Shown in pieces: positions 18,225 to 28,057 of a stretch of DNA of 64,000 nt. Numbering within the stretch: position 1 is the stretch's first letter; every line of letters begins with the position of its first letter. The translations under genes and the position numbers were made by a program. Source of the DNA: Metabacillus sp. B2-18 (GTDB lineage Bacteria > Bacillota > Bacilli > Bacillales > Bacillaceae); the NCBI RefSeq assembly GCF_021117275.1, contig NZ_CP088245.1:471501-535500 (forward strand), written 5' to 3'. The notes under the pieces are model-generated. The model had not been told where the DNA came from. It worked only from the letters and a program-made list of their open reading frames with translations, and did not search any database.

Positions 18225-18389
18225 GTGTTTGGTGCTTACGCAGCTATTTTTGTCGAATGATAGATTATATGGCAAAATTGATAGATAAAAAAGGAAGTCC
18301 TTAATTTTGCCTCTATTGCTCCCACTTTTCTTACTATTAACTACCTGTTATGCTATACAATAGATAAAATTGTTGAAGGATTGGATAAA

Positions 18390-20285
18390 ATGAGCATATT
18401 ACAGGTAGAAAATCTATATAAAACATATGGTGAAAAGACATTATTTGACCATATATCATTTACCATTGCAGCAAAGCAGAGGATTGGATTAATAGGAGTT
18501 AATGGAACGGGAAAATCAACACTATTAAAGGTGATTGCGGGCATAGAGTCAGCTGATTCAGGTGAGATAACTCATTCAAATACAATAAGAATTGAATATT
18601 TATCACAGCAGCCAGAATTAACTGAGAACTTAACAATTTTAGAGCAAATCTATTACGGTGATGCCCCGATCATGCAGGTAATGAGAGAATATGAACTTGC
18701 TCAAAGTGAACTTGAACGGGACCCAGAAAATGAAACAAAGCTCAAGCATCTCATGAATGTGCAGGCGAAAATGGATCAGCACGATGCTTGGGAAGCAAAT
18801 ACTGTAGCAAAAACAATATTAACGAAACTAGGAATTACCGACTTTCAAAAGCCGGTCAACCATTTATCAGGTGGTCAAAAGAAACGGGTTGCTATTGCTA
18901 AAGCCTTAATTCAGCCTGCAGACATACTCATTCTCGATGAGCCGACGAACCATCTTGATAATGAGACAATTGAATGGCTTGAAGGCTTTCTAGCACAATA
19001 TAAAGGTTCTATTGTTCTTATCACTCATGATCGTTACTTTTTAAACCGTGTAACAAATCAAATATTTGAATTAGATCAGGGCCAGCTTTATACATATTCA
19101 GGTAACTATGAGGTTTTCCTAGAGAAAAAAGCTGAGAGGGAAATGAACGCAGAGCTAGCTGAAGAAAAACGTCAGAACTTGTTAAGACGCGAATTAGCCT
19201 GGCTTAGACGAGGTGCAAAGGCACGAACTACTAAACAAAAGGCACGAATTGGTAGAGCGGAGGAACTTCAGGAACAAAAAGGACCTGCAGCAAAGCAAGA
19301 TTTAGATTTTTCGATTGGTTCCACTCGACTAGGGAAAAAGGTGTTAGAGCTTGAACATATTTCTAAAGCTTATGATGGCAGAAGCCTTATAAATGATTTT
19401 AGTTATTTAATTACTCCAGGTGAAAGGCTTGGAATTATCGGTCCAAATGGAACAGGAAAGTCGACACTTTTAAATATTATGGCAGGGCGTATTAAAGCTG
19501 ATCAGGGAACAATTGATGTAGGAACAACGGTTAAAATTGGTTTTTATACACAAGAGCATGAAGAAATGGATGAAAACCTTCGTGTTATTGAATATATTAA
19601 AGAAACAGCTGAAGTAGTCTATACGATTGATAATCAAGTCATAACAGCTGAGCAGATGCTTGAACGCTTTTTGTTCCCTCGCTCAGCTCAATGGACCTAC
19701 ATTCGTAAGCTCTCAGGTGGAGAAAGAAGAAGGCTCTACTTATTAAAAGTTTTAATGGAGGAGCCAAATGTTCTTTTTCTAGATGAGCCAACAAATGACC
19801 TTGATACACAAACATTAAGTGTGTTAGAAGATTATTTGGATCAATTTCCGGGAGTTGTGTTAACTGTATCCCATGATCGCTATTTTCTTGATCGTGTAGT
19901 CGATCATCTGATCGTTTTTGAAAGCAATGGAAATATTACTCGATTCCAAGGCAGTTATTCAGATTTCATGGAAGAGAAAAAACTACAGGAAATGAATTCA
20001 GTAAAAGAAGAAACAGCTACCGATAAAACCTCATACAAAAAGGATAAGAAAAAACGCCTTTCCTATAAAGAACAGCAGGAATGGGAAGGAATTGAGGATA
20101 AAATTGCCGAGTTGGAAGAACGAAAAGAGCAACTAGAACAGGAGATTGCTGCAGCAGGAAGTGACCTTGGAAAAGTACAAGAGCTTTATAAAGAGCAAGA
20201 GAAAGTCGAGCAAACCTTGGACGAAACCATGGAACGTTGGGAAGAATTATCTCTTCTAGTTGAAGAAATTGAACAGAGTAAATAA
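18390..20285 (+). CDS. yfmR: ABC-F ribosome-associated ATPase (YfmR/Uup type)
   Basis: A 631-residue ABC-F protein with two ATPase domains and no membrane part. Domain 1 has GVNGTGKST, LSGGQKKR and LDEPTNHLD. Domain 2 has GPNGTGKST, LSGGERRR and LDEPTNDLD. The linker contains the WLRRGAKARTTKQKAR motif that reaches the ribosomal P-site tRNA. A charged C-terminal coiled coil (~545-631) is typical of Uup/YfmR. Such proteins relieve translational stalling; B. subtilis YfmR acts in parallel with EF-P. The start is the ATG at 18390, nine bases after GAAGGA, rather than the TTG at 18381. Confidence 0.9.
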   Translation: MSILQVENLYKTYGEKTLFDHISFTIAAKQRIGLIGVNGTGKSTLLKVIAGIESADSGEITHSNTIRIEYLSQQPELTENLTILEQIYYGDAPIMQVMREYELAQSELERDPENETKLKHLMNVQAKMDQHDAWEANTVAKTILTKLGITDFQKPVNHLSGGQKKRVAIAKALIQPADILILDEPTNHLDNETIEWLEGFLAQYKGSIVLITHDRYFLNRVTNQIFELDQGQLYTYSGNYEVFLEKKAEREMNAELAEEKRQNLLRRELAWLRRGAKARTTKQKARIGRAEELQEQKGPAAKQDLDFSIGSTRLGKKVLELEHISKAYDGRSLINDFSYLITPGERLGIIGPNGTGKSTLLNIMAGRIKADQGTIDVGTTVKIGFYTQEHEEMDENLRVIEYIKETAEVVYTIDNQVITAEQMLERFLFPRSAQWTYIRKLSGGERRRLYLLKVLMEEPNVLFLDEPTNDLDTQTLSVLEDYLDQFPGVVLTVSHDRYFLDRVVDHLIVFESNGNITRFQGSYSDFMEEKKLQEMNSVKEETATDKTSYKKDKKKRLSYKEQQEWEGIEDKIAELEERKEQLEQEIAAAGSDLGKVQELYKEQEKVEQTLDETMERWEELSLLVEEIEQSK

Positions 20286-20291
20286 TGGAAG

Positions 20292-20330
20292 AAGACTTAG
20301 TGCACCCTATGAAGTGTATTAAGTCTTTTT
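20292..20330 (+). terminator. rho-independent terminator of yfmR
   Basis: AAGACTTA (20292-20299) pairs with TAAGTCTT (20320-20327), with further pairing inside the loop (CAC/GTG), then a T-run. Confidence 0.8.
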
Positions 20331-20433
20331 AGCTTTTTGATAGGTAAGTTATCTTGTGGAAGAGCACGATCTATAAATTTAATTAAACATTTGTTCAAAC
20401 TTACATTGAGGAATTACATGGGTTGTGTTGTCT

Positions 20434-20547
20434 GTAGTCAGGTCAAACCGGCTTCTGATCAAGTCAAAATCATAAGACGTTAAGTCAAAACAAGGATTGG
20501 TCACGTCTAAATCCGGTAGTCACGTCAAAAGGTTCTCCGTTCTCAAA
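20434..20547. repeat. phased array of GTCAAA motifs at ~21-bp steps
   Basis: GTCAAA or a one-base variant starts at 20442, 20463, 20484, 20505 (GTCTAA), 20524 and 20542 (CTCAAA), giving steps of 21, 21, 21, 19 and 18 bases. A longer repeat, GTAGTCA[G/C]GTCAAA, occurs at 20434 and 20516. No ORF spans it. It fills much of the 344-base gap between yfmR and the cyclo-ligase gene. The rest of the gap shows nothing clear. Confidence 0.6.
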
Positions 20548-20674
20548 ATGCAGTCAATCCATTCGAACTATCCGAATTGAAACATACACTTCATATAATC
20601 CTCATACGTGTGTATCCTTTTCACTTTGTTTATAATACAGGTAACAAACGTAATAGAATGGAGTTTAGTTTTAT

Positions 20675-21400
20675 ATGAAAACAAAGGATGAAATTAGACA
20701 TAAGGTTTGGAATCAGCTTACTGAGGAGAAGAACGGGCGCTTTCCTTTTCCTCTAGTAAATCGGATTCTTAACTTTAAAGGATCGGAAATTGCTGCAGCT
20801 CATATTACAACATTGCCGGAATATAAAGAAGCAAAAGTGATTAAAGTAAATCCTGATGCTCCACAGCTTCCGTTGCGTAAACAAATTCTTTTAGATGGGA
20901 AGGTATTACTTGTCCCTACTCCACGTCTTAAGGCTGGTTTTATTTTGGTAAAACCGGAGTGGGTTCCTGCTGGGGAGGAACGTAAAGCCGCAAGCTTAAG
21001 TCACATTAAATCATATGGAAAAGAAATTCCTTTAACAGAAATACCGCCCATTGATTTAATGGTCGTTGGTTCGGTTGCAATTCATTCGGACGGGAGAAGA
21101 CTGGGGAAAGGGGAGGGCTATGCTGATCGTGAATATGCAATTATCCGTGAGTTGGGTAACCCACCTGTTCCAATTGTTACGACTATTCATAGTACCCAAT
21201 TAGTTGGTGATGATATTCCTAGAGATACATTCGATTTAACGGTAGATTGGATTGCAACTGAAAATGGACTTACAAAAACTAATTCTCCATATGAAAAACC
21301 TAATGGTGTTGAGTGGAACCATGTTTCAGAGGAAGAAATGATCGAAATGCCGGTATTAAAACAGCTTTGGGACCTAAAGTATTCTAAGAAAGAAATTTAA
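20675..21400 (+). CDS. 5-formyltetrahydrofolate cyclo-ligase family protein (MTHFSD-like)
   Basis: A 241-residue protein of the 5-formyl-THF cyclo-ligase fold. The nucleotide-binding motif near residues 145-160 reads GRRLGKGEGYADREY, close to the GxRLGxGxGYYD pattern of the enzyme family. It is longer than the classical ~190-residue enzyme and resembles the MTHFSD-type branch, whose biochemical role is less certain. It may recycle 5-formyl-THF to methenyl-THF with ATP. It is monocistronic or weakly linked to nos, 85 bases downstream. Confidence 0.75.
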   Translation: MKTKDEIRHKVWNQLTEEKNGRFPFPLVNRILNFKGSEIAAAHITTLPEYKEAKVIKVNPDAPQLPLRKQILLDGKVLLVPTPRLKAGFILVKPEWVPAGEERKAASLSHIKSYGKEIPLTEIPPIDLMVVGSVAIHSDGRRLGKGEGYADREYAIIRELGNPPVPIVTTIHSTQLVGDDIPRDTFDLTVDWIATENGLTKTNSPYEKPNGVEWNHVSEEEMIEMPVLKQLWDLKYSKKEI

Positions 21401-21485
21401 TCAACGAGAGTTTAGAATAGACGCAAGGAACGGACAGGAAGTAAGATATAAGAAAATATGTAAGAACTTTTAAGAGGTGACCAGA

Positions 21486-22577
21486 TTGGTTGCAAACGTG
21501 CAGCTAGAACATGAAGCAATTGAATTTATAAAAATCGCTTATAAAGAACTTGGGAAATCAAGCGACCAAATAGATGAACGAATAAAAGAAGTTAAATCTC
21601 AAATAGAATACAAAGGCTATTACGACCATACCTTTGAAGAGCTCGAGCATGGAGCGAAAATGGCATGGCGAAACAGTAATAAATGTATTGGGAGATTATT
21701 TTGGAATTCATTAACTGTATTTGATCAACGCCATACACAATCAGAAGAAGAGGTTTTTCAAGCGTTGCAAAATCATATTTCCTTTGCTACAAACGCTGGT
21801 AAGATTAGGCCGGCTATCACTATTTTTAAGCCTTCATTAGGGAAAGAAAATGATGTTAGAATATGGAATCATCAATTAATTCGCTATGCAGGATATGAAA
21901 CAGAGCACGGAATTTTAGGAGATCCGGCTTCTATCTTGTTTACAAAGCAATGTGAGAAACTAGGCTGGCGGGGAGAGGGAACGAATTTTGATGTGCTTCC
22001 ACTCATTATTCAGGTTAATAATCAACATCCTAAGTTGTTTGCAATACCAGAAGATAAAGTATTAGAGGTGTCTATCGTCCACCCAGAAATAAAAGCTATA
22101 GCAGATCTTCATTTAAGATGGTATGGTGTTCCAATCATTTCCGATATGAAGCTGGAGATTGGTGGGATTGAGTATACAGCAGCCCCATTTAACGGTTGGT
22201 ATATGGAAACTGAAATTGGTGCAAGAAATTTAGCTGATTCGTTTCGCTACAATCTTCTACCTAAAATAGCTTCGATTATGAATTTAGATACAAGAAGTCA
22301 TGCAAATCTATGGAAAGATAGAGCGCTTATCGAACTGAATGCTGCAGTTCTTCATTCCTTTAAAAATGCAGGTGTAAGTATTGTTGATCACCATACTGCT
22401 GCTCAGCAATTCAAACGGTTTGAACAAAACGAACGTGAAAATTCCAGAGACATTACTGGTGACTGGACGTGGTTGATTCCTCCTGTATCACCTACAACAA
22501 CACATGTTTTTCATCAAAGCTATGAAAATAAAGTGATAAAACCAAATTATTTTTATCAAGCATTACCATATGACTAA
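21486..22577 (+). CDS. nos: nitric oxide synthase oxygenase
   Basis: A 363-residue bacterial NOS oxygenase domain that makes NO and citrulline from arginine using an unrelated cellular reductase. Heme-thiolate Cys67 lies in [16 protein letters not shown]. The arginine site [15 protein letters not shown] is complete, as are [13 protein letters not shown] and the C-terminal DWTWLIPP pterin region. There is no reductase domain, as usual in Bacillus. The start is most likely TTG at 21486, five bases after AGAGGTGA; the GTG at 21477 lies inside that ribosome binding site. A terminator follows. Confidence 0.95.
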   Translation: MVANVQLEHEAIEFIKIAYKELGKSSDQIDERIKEVKSQIEYKGYYDHTFEELEHGAKMAWRNSNKCIGRLFWNSLTVFDQRHTQSEEEVFQALQNHISFATNAGKIRPAITIFKPSLGKENDVRIWNHQLIRYAGYETEHGILGDPASILFTKQCEKLGWRGEGTNFDVLPLIIQVNNQHPKLFAIPEDKVLEVSIVHPEIKAIADLHLRWYGVPIISDMKLEIGGIEYTAAPFNGWYMETEIGARNLADSFRYNLLPKIASIMNLDTRSHANLWKDRALIELNAAVLHSFKNAGVSIVDHHTAAQQFKRFEQNERENSRDITGDWTWLIPPVSPTTTHVFHQSYENKVIKPNYFYQALPYD

Positions 22578-22614
22578 TTAGGGGCACACATTATGGTGTG
22601 CCTCTAATTCTTTT
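22578..22614 (+). terminator. rho-independent terminator of nos
   Basis: A 12-bp stem with one G-U, TTAGGGGCACAC with GTGTGCCTCTAA, then TTCTTTT. Confidence 0.85.
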
Positions 22615-22623
22615 AAGAGAAAA

Positions 22624-22755
22624 TTATTTGCTATGTTTCTCAAGAAGGTTAGCTAGAAAATGTTTTTTGTAGCTTTCGAGTTTTCTCTCTTCATGACGGC
22701 GAACACCTAATTTCTTAAGTTCTTCAACATACCATCCTTTGCTTCCGTAATGCAT
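22624..22755 (-). CDS. DUF2639 family small protein
   Basis: A 43-residue basic protein beginning MHYGSKGWYVEELKKLG with RRHEERKLESYKKH after it. This matches my memory of the DUF2639 (YflJ-like) family of Bacillus, which has no known function. The start at 22755 is preferred to an upstream ATG at 22806 because AAAGGGTGA lies just before it and the family is about this long. A hairpin with a T-tract on the minus strand (around 22825-22850) precedes it. Confidence 0.75.
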   Translation of the reverse strand: MHYGSKGWYVEELKKLGVRRHEERKLESYKKHFLANLLEKHSK

Positions 22756-23104
22756 TGAAATCACCCTTTCAGCTGAATTTTTTAGAATAAATAGAGCATC
22801 GTTCAATAGAACGTAACAAAAATAGCCTCTATTCCGATAAGAATAGAAGCCATTTTAAGTTTTGTGGTGTCATTGTAACATCTATAAAACTGTGTGAAAA
22901 GGGGGGATTTTCAACTTTTTTCTTAAAAAACTGCCGTAGAGCGATTTTAAAGAACAGAAAAATTTTATGATAAAAAACATTAGAAATTGACAAATGCTTT
23001 GTTTTTTAGAGAAAACTCGAATTATTTTGCAAATTATAATGGGATATTTTGCCCATTCATGATATATTTTCTTTATAAAAGGGGTACACATAAGGGGGAT
23101 ATGT

Positions 23105-24583
23105 ATGAATGCGATAGAAAAAATGGTTAATACTGATATGACGAAAAAAAATACATTAATGTTTATTAGTTTCTCCATTTCCTTGATAATGGCTATGGCT
23201 AAAACAATAGCAGTTCAGGATATGTCCAAGGGGATTTTTTATGGAGGACAATTGTTAGCGTTTACATTGCTGTATCTTATCTTTCAAAAGCTATTAAATA
23301 AACCAGTATTTTTCCCGTACACTAGTATTTTTACAATCTATGTATTTTTGATTTCTGCTCTTTTTATATGGGGGCCGAATGCTGAAATTATTATTATTAT
23401 TTTATTTTTAACCTTAATTTCCTCTATCCATATGAAGAGGGATATCTTTGCTTTAGGCTATACACTAGGGTTCATCGCTTTTACTTTATCATTTATTTTG
23501 AGACAAGAAGATAACTTAGCTTTATCAACTATTTTTGCTTCAGCAGGAATTGTCTATGTATTATCAGGGTTAGTCCTTGGAATTGTTATTCAATTAAATG
23601 CACGACAATTCCGTCAGCTACAGAATTTTCTTGATCAGGCTGAAAGTGAAGCGAGTGAGAAAGAGAAACAGAAGCAACATCTTGAAATAAATGTATCTGG
23701 AATTGTGGAAGCCATTTCGATTGTTAATAAGCAAGTTCAAGATAGTTTAGAAGCGCAACAAGAAATGAAACAGGCGATTACGGAAGTATCAGCCGGCAGT
23801 CAAAATCAATCAGACCAAATTAATGATATATCGGAAAATGCAAAGTTAACGATGAAATCAATGGAGAAGCTTCATTCTATTTCAAATGATCTAAAAGAAG
23901 ATTCCACTCGTGCAAGTAACATTATTCTTGAAGGGAATCAGCAGGTATATGAATTAAATTCAGATATGCACCAGTTAAAAGCTATGATTACTGAGTTAGA
24001 TCATACGTTTAAGTTACTAACAAACACAATTACAGAAATGAATCAATTAACAAATTCAATAAAGGAAATCACTGACCAAACTGGTTTACTTGCCTTAAAT
24101 GCGTCTATTGAAGCTGCCCGAGCCGGTGAATCTGGCAAGGGGTTTTCAGTTGTTGCTTCAGAGATTAGAAAGTTAGCAGATGTGACAAGGGCTACAACAG
24201 AAAAAATAAATGAAAATCTTCAAACTTTAAATGAAAGTAATGCAGCTGCTGTTTCAAAGATGGAGGACAGTTATTCTTTTATTGATCGAAGTGTAAAGTC
24301 AACGGACAAGGTAAGTACATCGATCGATCATGTGAAGAAAACATTAGAAAACCTATCTTCGCAATTTGAACAATTTACACAGTTTGCTAATCTTGTGAAA
24401 GGTCAGTCACGTGATGTACAGCTATCCACAAATGAGCTGGCAGCTATTATTGAACAATCTTCAGCAAGTCTTCAGGAAATGAGTGCAACTGTTGAAAACT
24501 TAACAGAGGATAACAAGACAATTGCACAATTAATGGGAGAAACGTCTATAAAAGCTGAAAATTTGAGACATACAAATTTATGA
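23105..24583 (+). CDS. membrane methyl-accepting chemotaxis protein
   Basis: A 492-residue chemoreceptor. About residues 17-175 contain six hydrophobic helices with almost no extracytoplasmic loop, so the signal is probably sensed in or near the membrane. A long coiled-coil signalling domain follows, with hairpin tip [18 protein letters not shown]. There is no HAMP domain recognisable by eye and no Cache-type sensor domain. The ligand is unknown. AAGGGGG precedes the ATG. It is a single gene with a strong terminator. Confidence 0.88.
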   Translation: MNAIEKMVNTDMTKKNTLMFISFSISLIMAMAKTIAVQDMSKGIFYGGQLLAFTLLYLIFQKLLNKPVFFPYTSIFTIYVFLISALFIWGPNAEIIIIILFLTLISSIHMKRDIFALGYTLGFIAFTLSFILRQEDNLALSTIFASAGIVYVLSGLVLGIVIQLNARQFRQLQNFLDQAESEASEKEKQKQHLEINVSGIVEAISIVNKQVQDSLEAQQEMKQAITEVSAGSQNQSDQINDISENAKLTMKSMEKLHSISNDLKEDSTRASNIILEGNQQVYELNSDMHQLKAMITELDHTFKLLTNTITEMNQLTNSIKEITDQTGLLALNASIEAARAGESGKGFSVVASEIRKLADVTRATTEKINENLQTLNESNAAAVSKMEDSYSFIDRSVKSTDKVSTSIDHVKKTLENLSSQFEQFTQFANLVKGQSRDVQLSTNELAAIIEQSSASLQEMSATVENLTEDNKTIAQLMGETSIKAENLRHTNL

Positions 24584-24592
24584 CATTCATAC

Positions 24593-24637
24593 AAAAAAGC
24601 TGTAAAACGAGATACTTCTTCGTTTTACAGCTTTTTT
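24593..24637. terminator. bidirectional terminator between MCP and MFS genes
   Basis: A long stem, AAAAAAGCTGTAAAACGA (24593-24610) with TCGTTTTACAGCTTTTTT (24620-24637). A/T tracts on both sides serve both convergent genes. Confidence 0.92.
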
Positions 24638-25914
24638 TAACTAGCTTCTATATGTTTAACCTGTTTTAATTCTGCTTTTTGAAACATCACATAATATAAG
24701 AATCCACTTAATACTGCTAGTGCTCCAAGAATCACAAAAGTAATTTGATAACCAAACCATAATGACATTGGGATGGCGATTGGTGCAATCGTACGCCCAA
24801 TTGTATATCGCAGGCTAGCAGCGGCAAAATATTGACCACGCATATGATCAGGGGCAAGTTTTGAAACAAACGTTTGTTGGATTCCGGCTGTCATAAGTTC
24901 TGCAAATGTAAAGATTGCCATAGCTAGGATGTAGAGCCAAAGAGAGCTCGTAAAACCGAAAACAACCATTGAGATTCCATAGATGAAAGAAGAAAGGACA
25001 AAAACATTCCTCTCTTTGAATGTCCCCATCCATTTTGTTATGAAAATTGTAAATAGAGCCACAAGTAAACCATTTTCTGAAAGAATCAAGCCAAATGCTT
25101 GCTCACCGTTTAATGTTAAGGACCAATCACCAAAGCGGAACATTTCTTGCTGTTGAATCATGTCTGTCATATAAACAGGAATAATCATATCTAGCTGCAT
25201 AAAGGTAAGTGCAACGAGAACACCTGCAATTATATAAAGTAAAAACGTTTGGTCACGGAAGATAATTCGATAATCTTGGATTTGTTGTAGTATGGGACTA
25301 TACCATCTCCGGGCCTCATCAGCTGAACTTGCTTTGTAGGGAGGTGCAGTTTCTCTTGTTTGCTTTGCTAATAAAAGAGAAAGCAACATACAAATGAATC
25401 CTGCAACTAATAATACTTCAAATGGATACTGAACATAAAAAATTGCACCTAAAATAGGTCCGATGACAACAGCAATATTAATAGATGTATAAAAAATAGC
25501 AAAAACGCTACTACGATGCTTTTCTTCAACTACGTCGGCAACCATTGCTTGAGAGGCTGGCCAGTAAAAAGAACCAAATACTCCTGCGAACGCAAAACAA
25601 ATAAAGCCGAGAATAGGCATTTCGAGCCAAGGAGAATTTGATAATGCAAATATCATAAAGGATAAACCTTGACCACATGAAGCCATTACCATCATGGTTT
25701 TTCTTCCGAATCGATCAGCACAATATCCACCCATTAAATTGGCAAGAACTGAAAAAACTTGCGATATAATAAGGAATAAGCCGGCCTGTGCTTTACCGAA
25801 TTCATCAGCGAAATAAATCGTTAAAAAGGGGAAGAACATCCAAAATGTTATGTTCATCAAGGCTTCACCAAATAATCGTATCTTAAGATTTGTATCCCAA
25901 TCTCTTATTTTCAT
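24637..25914 (-). CDS. MFS transporter
   Basis: A 425-residue major facilitator with about twelve helices. The loop 2-3 motif reads GGYCADRFGRKT, the classic MFS motif A. A second-half loop is less conserved, and a ~50-residue hydrophilic insertion (about 270-300) with a DMIQQQEMFRFGDW-type stretch is unusual. It is probably a drug or metabolite exporter; the substrate is not deducible. GAGG lies eight bases before the start. Confidence 0.85.
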   Translation of the reverse strand: MKIRDWDTNLKIRLFGEALMNITFWMFFPFLTIYFADEFGKAQAGLFLIISQVFSVLANLMGGYCADRFGRKTMMVMASCGQGLSFMIFALSNSPWLEMPILGFICFAFAGVFGSFYWPASQAMVADVVEEKHRSSVFAIFYTSINIAVVIGPILGAIFYVQYPFEVLLVAGFICMLLSLLLAKQTRETAPPYKASSADEARRWYSPILQQIQDYRIIFRDQTFLLYIIAGVLVALTFMQLDMIIPVYMTDMIQQQEMFRFGDWSLTLNGEQAFGLILSENGLLVALFTIFITKWMGTFKERNVFVLSSFIYGISMVVFGFTSSLWLYILAMAIFTFAELMTAGIQQTFVSKLAPDHMRGQYFAAASLRYTIGRTIAPIAIPMSLWFGYQITFVILGALAVLSGFLYYVMFQKAELKQVKHIEAS

Positions 25915-26166
25915 TTTGAATACCTCGATTCTAAAAATCTACGTTCCTCATCATACTCTTTCGGGTTACGAAATACAATAGAGTTTTGAAAAACTTTACT
26001 TAAACGTAATGTGTTTTTTTTGTATTTAAAGTTTGATTTATACCTAACTCACATACATGAAGAGTTTCGCAAATGTTGTTTTCTTGTTCATAATTAGGGA
26101 ATTTATAATTTTAAAGGAAGTTGTACAAAATGAAATAAATAAAACATTCATTCGAGGAGGGATAGA

Positions 26167-26832
26167 GTGAAAAAATCTTATCTTCTATTTCTTATTATTT
26201 TACTCTTAACAGGTTGTGTGCAAAATACAGAAGAGCAAGGAGATCAACCTGTAGAAGAAGATAATGTAACAGAAGAAGAAACAATAGATACCGAAACAAA
26301 TGAGGAAGAAGCAGCTGAGTCTCCAAAAGGTGAGAAGGAGCTCGTATTAGAAAATGCTGAAAAAGTAATAGGTTACTTAAAGGATCAAAACTTTAAAGAA
26401 CTTTCTACCTATGTTCATTCGGATAAGGGTGTGTTGTTTTCGCCATACGCTTTTATAGAGGACGATGCTGTTACATTCAAGCAAGAGGACATCTTGCATT
26501 TCTTCCATTTCGAAGAAGAGTATACATGGGGGGTAAGAGATGGAAGTGGTGAGCCAATTAAGTTAATTCCAAGTGAATATTATGATGAATTTATTTATGA
26601 TGCGAGCTACCATCAGGCCGATGAGGTCGTTTATAATCCAGAACAAGCACGAGGGAATAGTATTAAAAATATCAGAGACAAATTTCCTGATTCTCAAGTC
26701 GTTGAGTATTACGTAAAAGGAACAGAGGAAAATGGCAATATGGATTGGAAGGCATTAAACCTTGTTTTTGAAAAAAATGCTAAGGATGAATGGAAGCTTG
26801 TTGCGATTGTTCATGATCAGTGGACGATATAA
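26167..26832 (+). CDS. lipoprotein of unknown function
   Basis: A 221-residue lipoprotein starting at a GTG behind GAGGAGGGA. The signal peptide ends in the lipobox LLTGC (Cys17), followed by a ~35-residue acidic linker rich in Glu and Thr. The folded part (about 55-221) has many aromatic residues (FFHFEEEYTWGVRDG, EYYDEFIYDASYH) and ends KLVAIVHDQWTI, which suggests a small beta-rich NTF2-like or similar domain. I do not recognise the family. It is monocistronic with its own terminator. Confidence 0.75.
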   Translation: MKKSYLLFLIILLLTGCVQNTEEQGDQPVEEDNVTEEETIDTETNEEEAAESPKGEKELVLENAEKVIGYLKDQNFKELSTYVHSDKGVLFSPYAFIEDDAVTFKQEDILHFFHFEEEYTWGVRDGSGEPIKLIPSEYYDEFIYDASYHQADEVVYNPEQARGNSIKNIRDKFPDSQVVEYYVKGTEENGNMDWKALNLVFEKNAKDEWKLVAIVHDQWTI

Positions 26833-26839
26833 CGTGATT

Positions 26840-26888
26840 AATCCTGTATACCTGTGAGTTTAAGCATCATGGGTGTACAGGATTTTTT
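26840..26888 (+). terminator. rho-independent terminator of lipoprotein gene
   Basis: AATCCTGTATACC (26840-26852) pairs with GGTGTACAGGATT (26872-26884) with one G-U pair, then a T-run. Confidence 0.85.
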
Positions 26889-27061
26889 TGTTTGCTTCAT
26901 AATTGTCTTATCAATATGATAACAACTATCGTTCCTGTTCCCAGAAAGACACCATCACCTTAAATTCAAATCGGAAGGTTTTTAATCCTGTTCCGTTTCT
27001 TGTCACACCTTCTTGTGCATTTCAATAAAATATTAAAAAGCCTAGAAGGGAAGAGAAGTGA

Positions 27062-27994
27062 ATGTGGCAATGGACCATAGGTTTAGTTCTTGTTTTGATG
27101 ATTGTCTGCTCAATAGGTATTTATTTGTTAAGCCGTCTTCTTCTTTCGCCGACAAGAGTTCCTTATGACAAAACGTATAAGCTTGGTATTCAAAAGGGAG
27201 AAATTGATGCCAACATCTTTCGCACGATAGAAAAAGAAGAATTATATATCCCGTCTTACCATGGATATAAGCTACATGGAATGCTTTTTCCGGTGAAAAA
27301 CAGTAAAAAAGTAATTATAATTGCTCATGGAATTCGCTGGTCTTTGTTTGGAAGTTTTAAATATGTGGATATGTTTCAGAAAAGGGGATTTCACGTTTTG
27401 CTATGTGATCATCGGTTTCATGGATTAAGCGGAGGAAATTATACCTCTTTTGGTTACTATGAAAAAGATGATTTAAGAGCGTGGATTGACTACTTATCAG
27501 TGCGAATGGGAGATCGTGCATTTATAGGTTTGTTGGGCGAATCACTTGGAGCTGCCTCGGCATTAGAGGTAAGCAAACGAGACAACAGAGTGCAGTTTTG
27601 TATTGCTGACTGCTCATTTAGCGATTTTTCAAGCTTATTAAAATTAAGATTGAGGCTTGATTTAAGGCTGCATTTTTATCCTCTTATTGATGTTGTAAGT
27701 CTTATAATTAAGTTACGTCATGGGTGGAGTTTCCCTGAAATTTCACCAATAAAAGGGTTAGAAAAAACAAAAACCCCCATTCTATTTATTCATGGTAAAG
27801 AAGATACGTTTATTCCTTTGCAAATGACGTTAGACATGTTTAAACGAAAAAAGGGAAATAAAAAGCTCTATTTAGTTCCTGAAGCAGGTCATGCAGAAGC
27901 ATATAATACAGATCCGAAGGGCTATGAAAAGAAAGTAAGTGACTTTATAAAGGAAATTGAAAGTGGGTTAAGAGAAGAGGCCAACTTATGTTAG
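27062..27994 (+). CDS. membrane-anchored alpha/beta hydrolase (YqkD-like)
   Basis: A 310-residue hydrolase with an N-terminal hydrophobic anchor (about residues 4-27) and an alpha/beta-hydrolase fold. The visible triad is Ser in GLLGESLGAAS, Asp in HGKEDTFIP and His in EAGHAEAY. It resembles B. subtilis YqkD, an uncharacterised esterase-like protein. The substrate is unknown. It is not in an obvious operon and is followed by a long inverted-repeat element rather than a simple terminator. Confidence 0.85.
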   Translation: MWQWTIGLVLVLMIVCSIGIYLLSRLLLSPTRVPYDKTYKLGIQKGEIDANIFRTIEKEELYIPSYHGYKLHGMLFPVKNSKKVIIIAHGIRWSLFGSFKYVDMFQKRGFHVLLCDHRFHGLSGGNYTSFGYYEKDDLRAWIDYLSVRMGDRAFIGLLGESLGAASALEVSKRDNRVQFCIADCSFSDFSSLLKLRLRLDLRLHFYPLIDVVSLIIKLRHGWSFPEISPIKGLEKTKTPILFIHGKEDTFIPLQMTLDMFKRKKGNKKLYLVPEAGHAEAYNTDPKGYEKKVSDFIKEIESGLREEANLC

Positions 27995-28057
27995 TCGGCC
28001 TTCTTTGTAAAGAGGTAAGAAAGAAAGTTTAAAATTTTGTACGTAGTTTTAGTGTCT

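Noticed and set aside
13151..18260. Shared dispersed repeat between the sequences after 13151 and after 18230 (GGTGC...TTTTTGTCGAAT)
   Set aside because: Similarity is limited to two short blocks with unequal spacing; two copies are not enough to call a repeat family.
20434..20560. CRISPR array
   Set aside because: Repeat units of 6-14 bases with ~15-base intervals are too short, and no cas genes are present.
22882..23178. 98-codon minus-strand ORF overlapping the chemoreceptor start
   Set aside because: Antisense to a strong gene start, with a hydrophobic low-complexity translation from AT-rich DNA.
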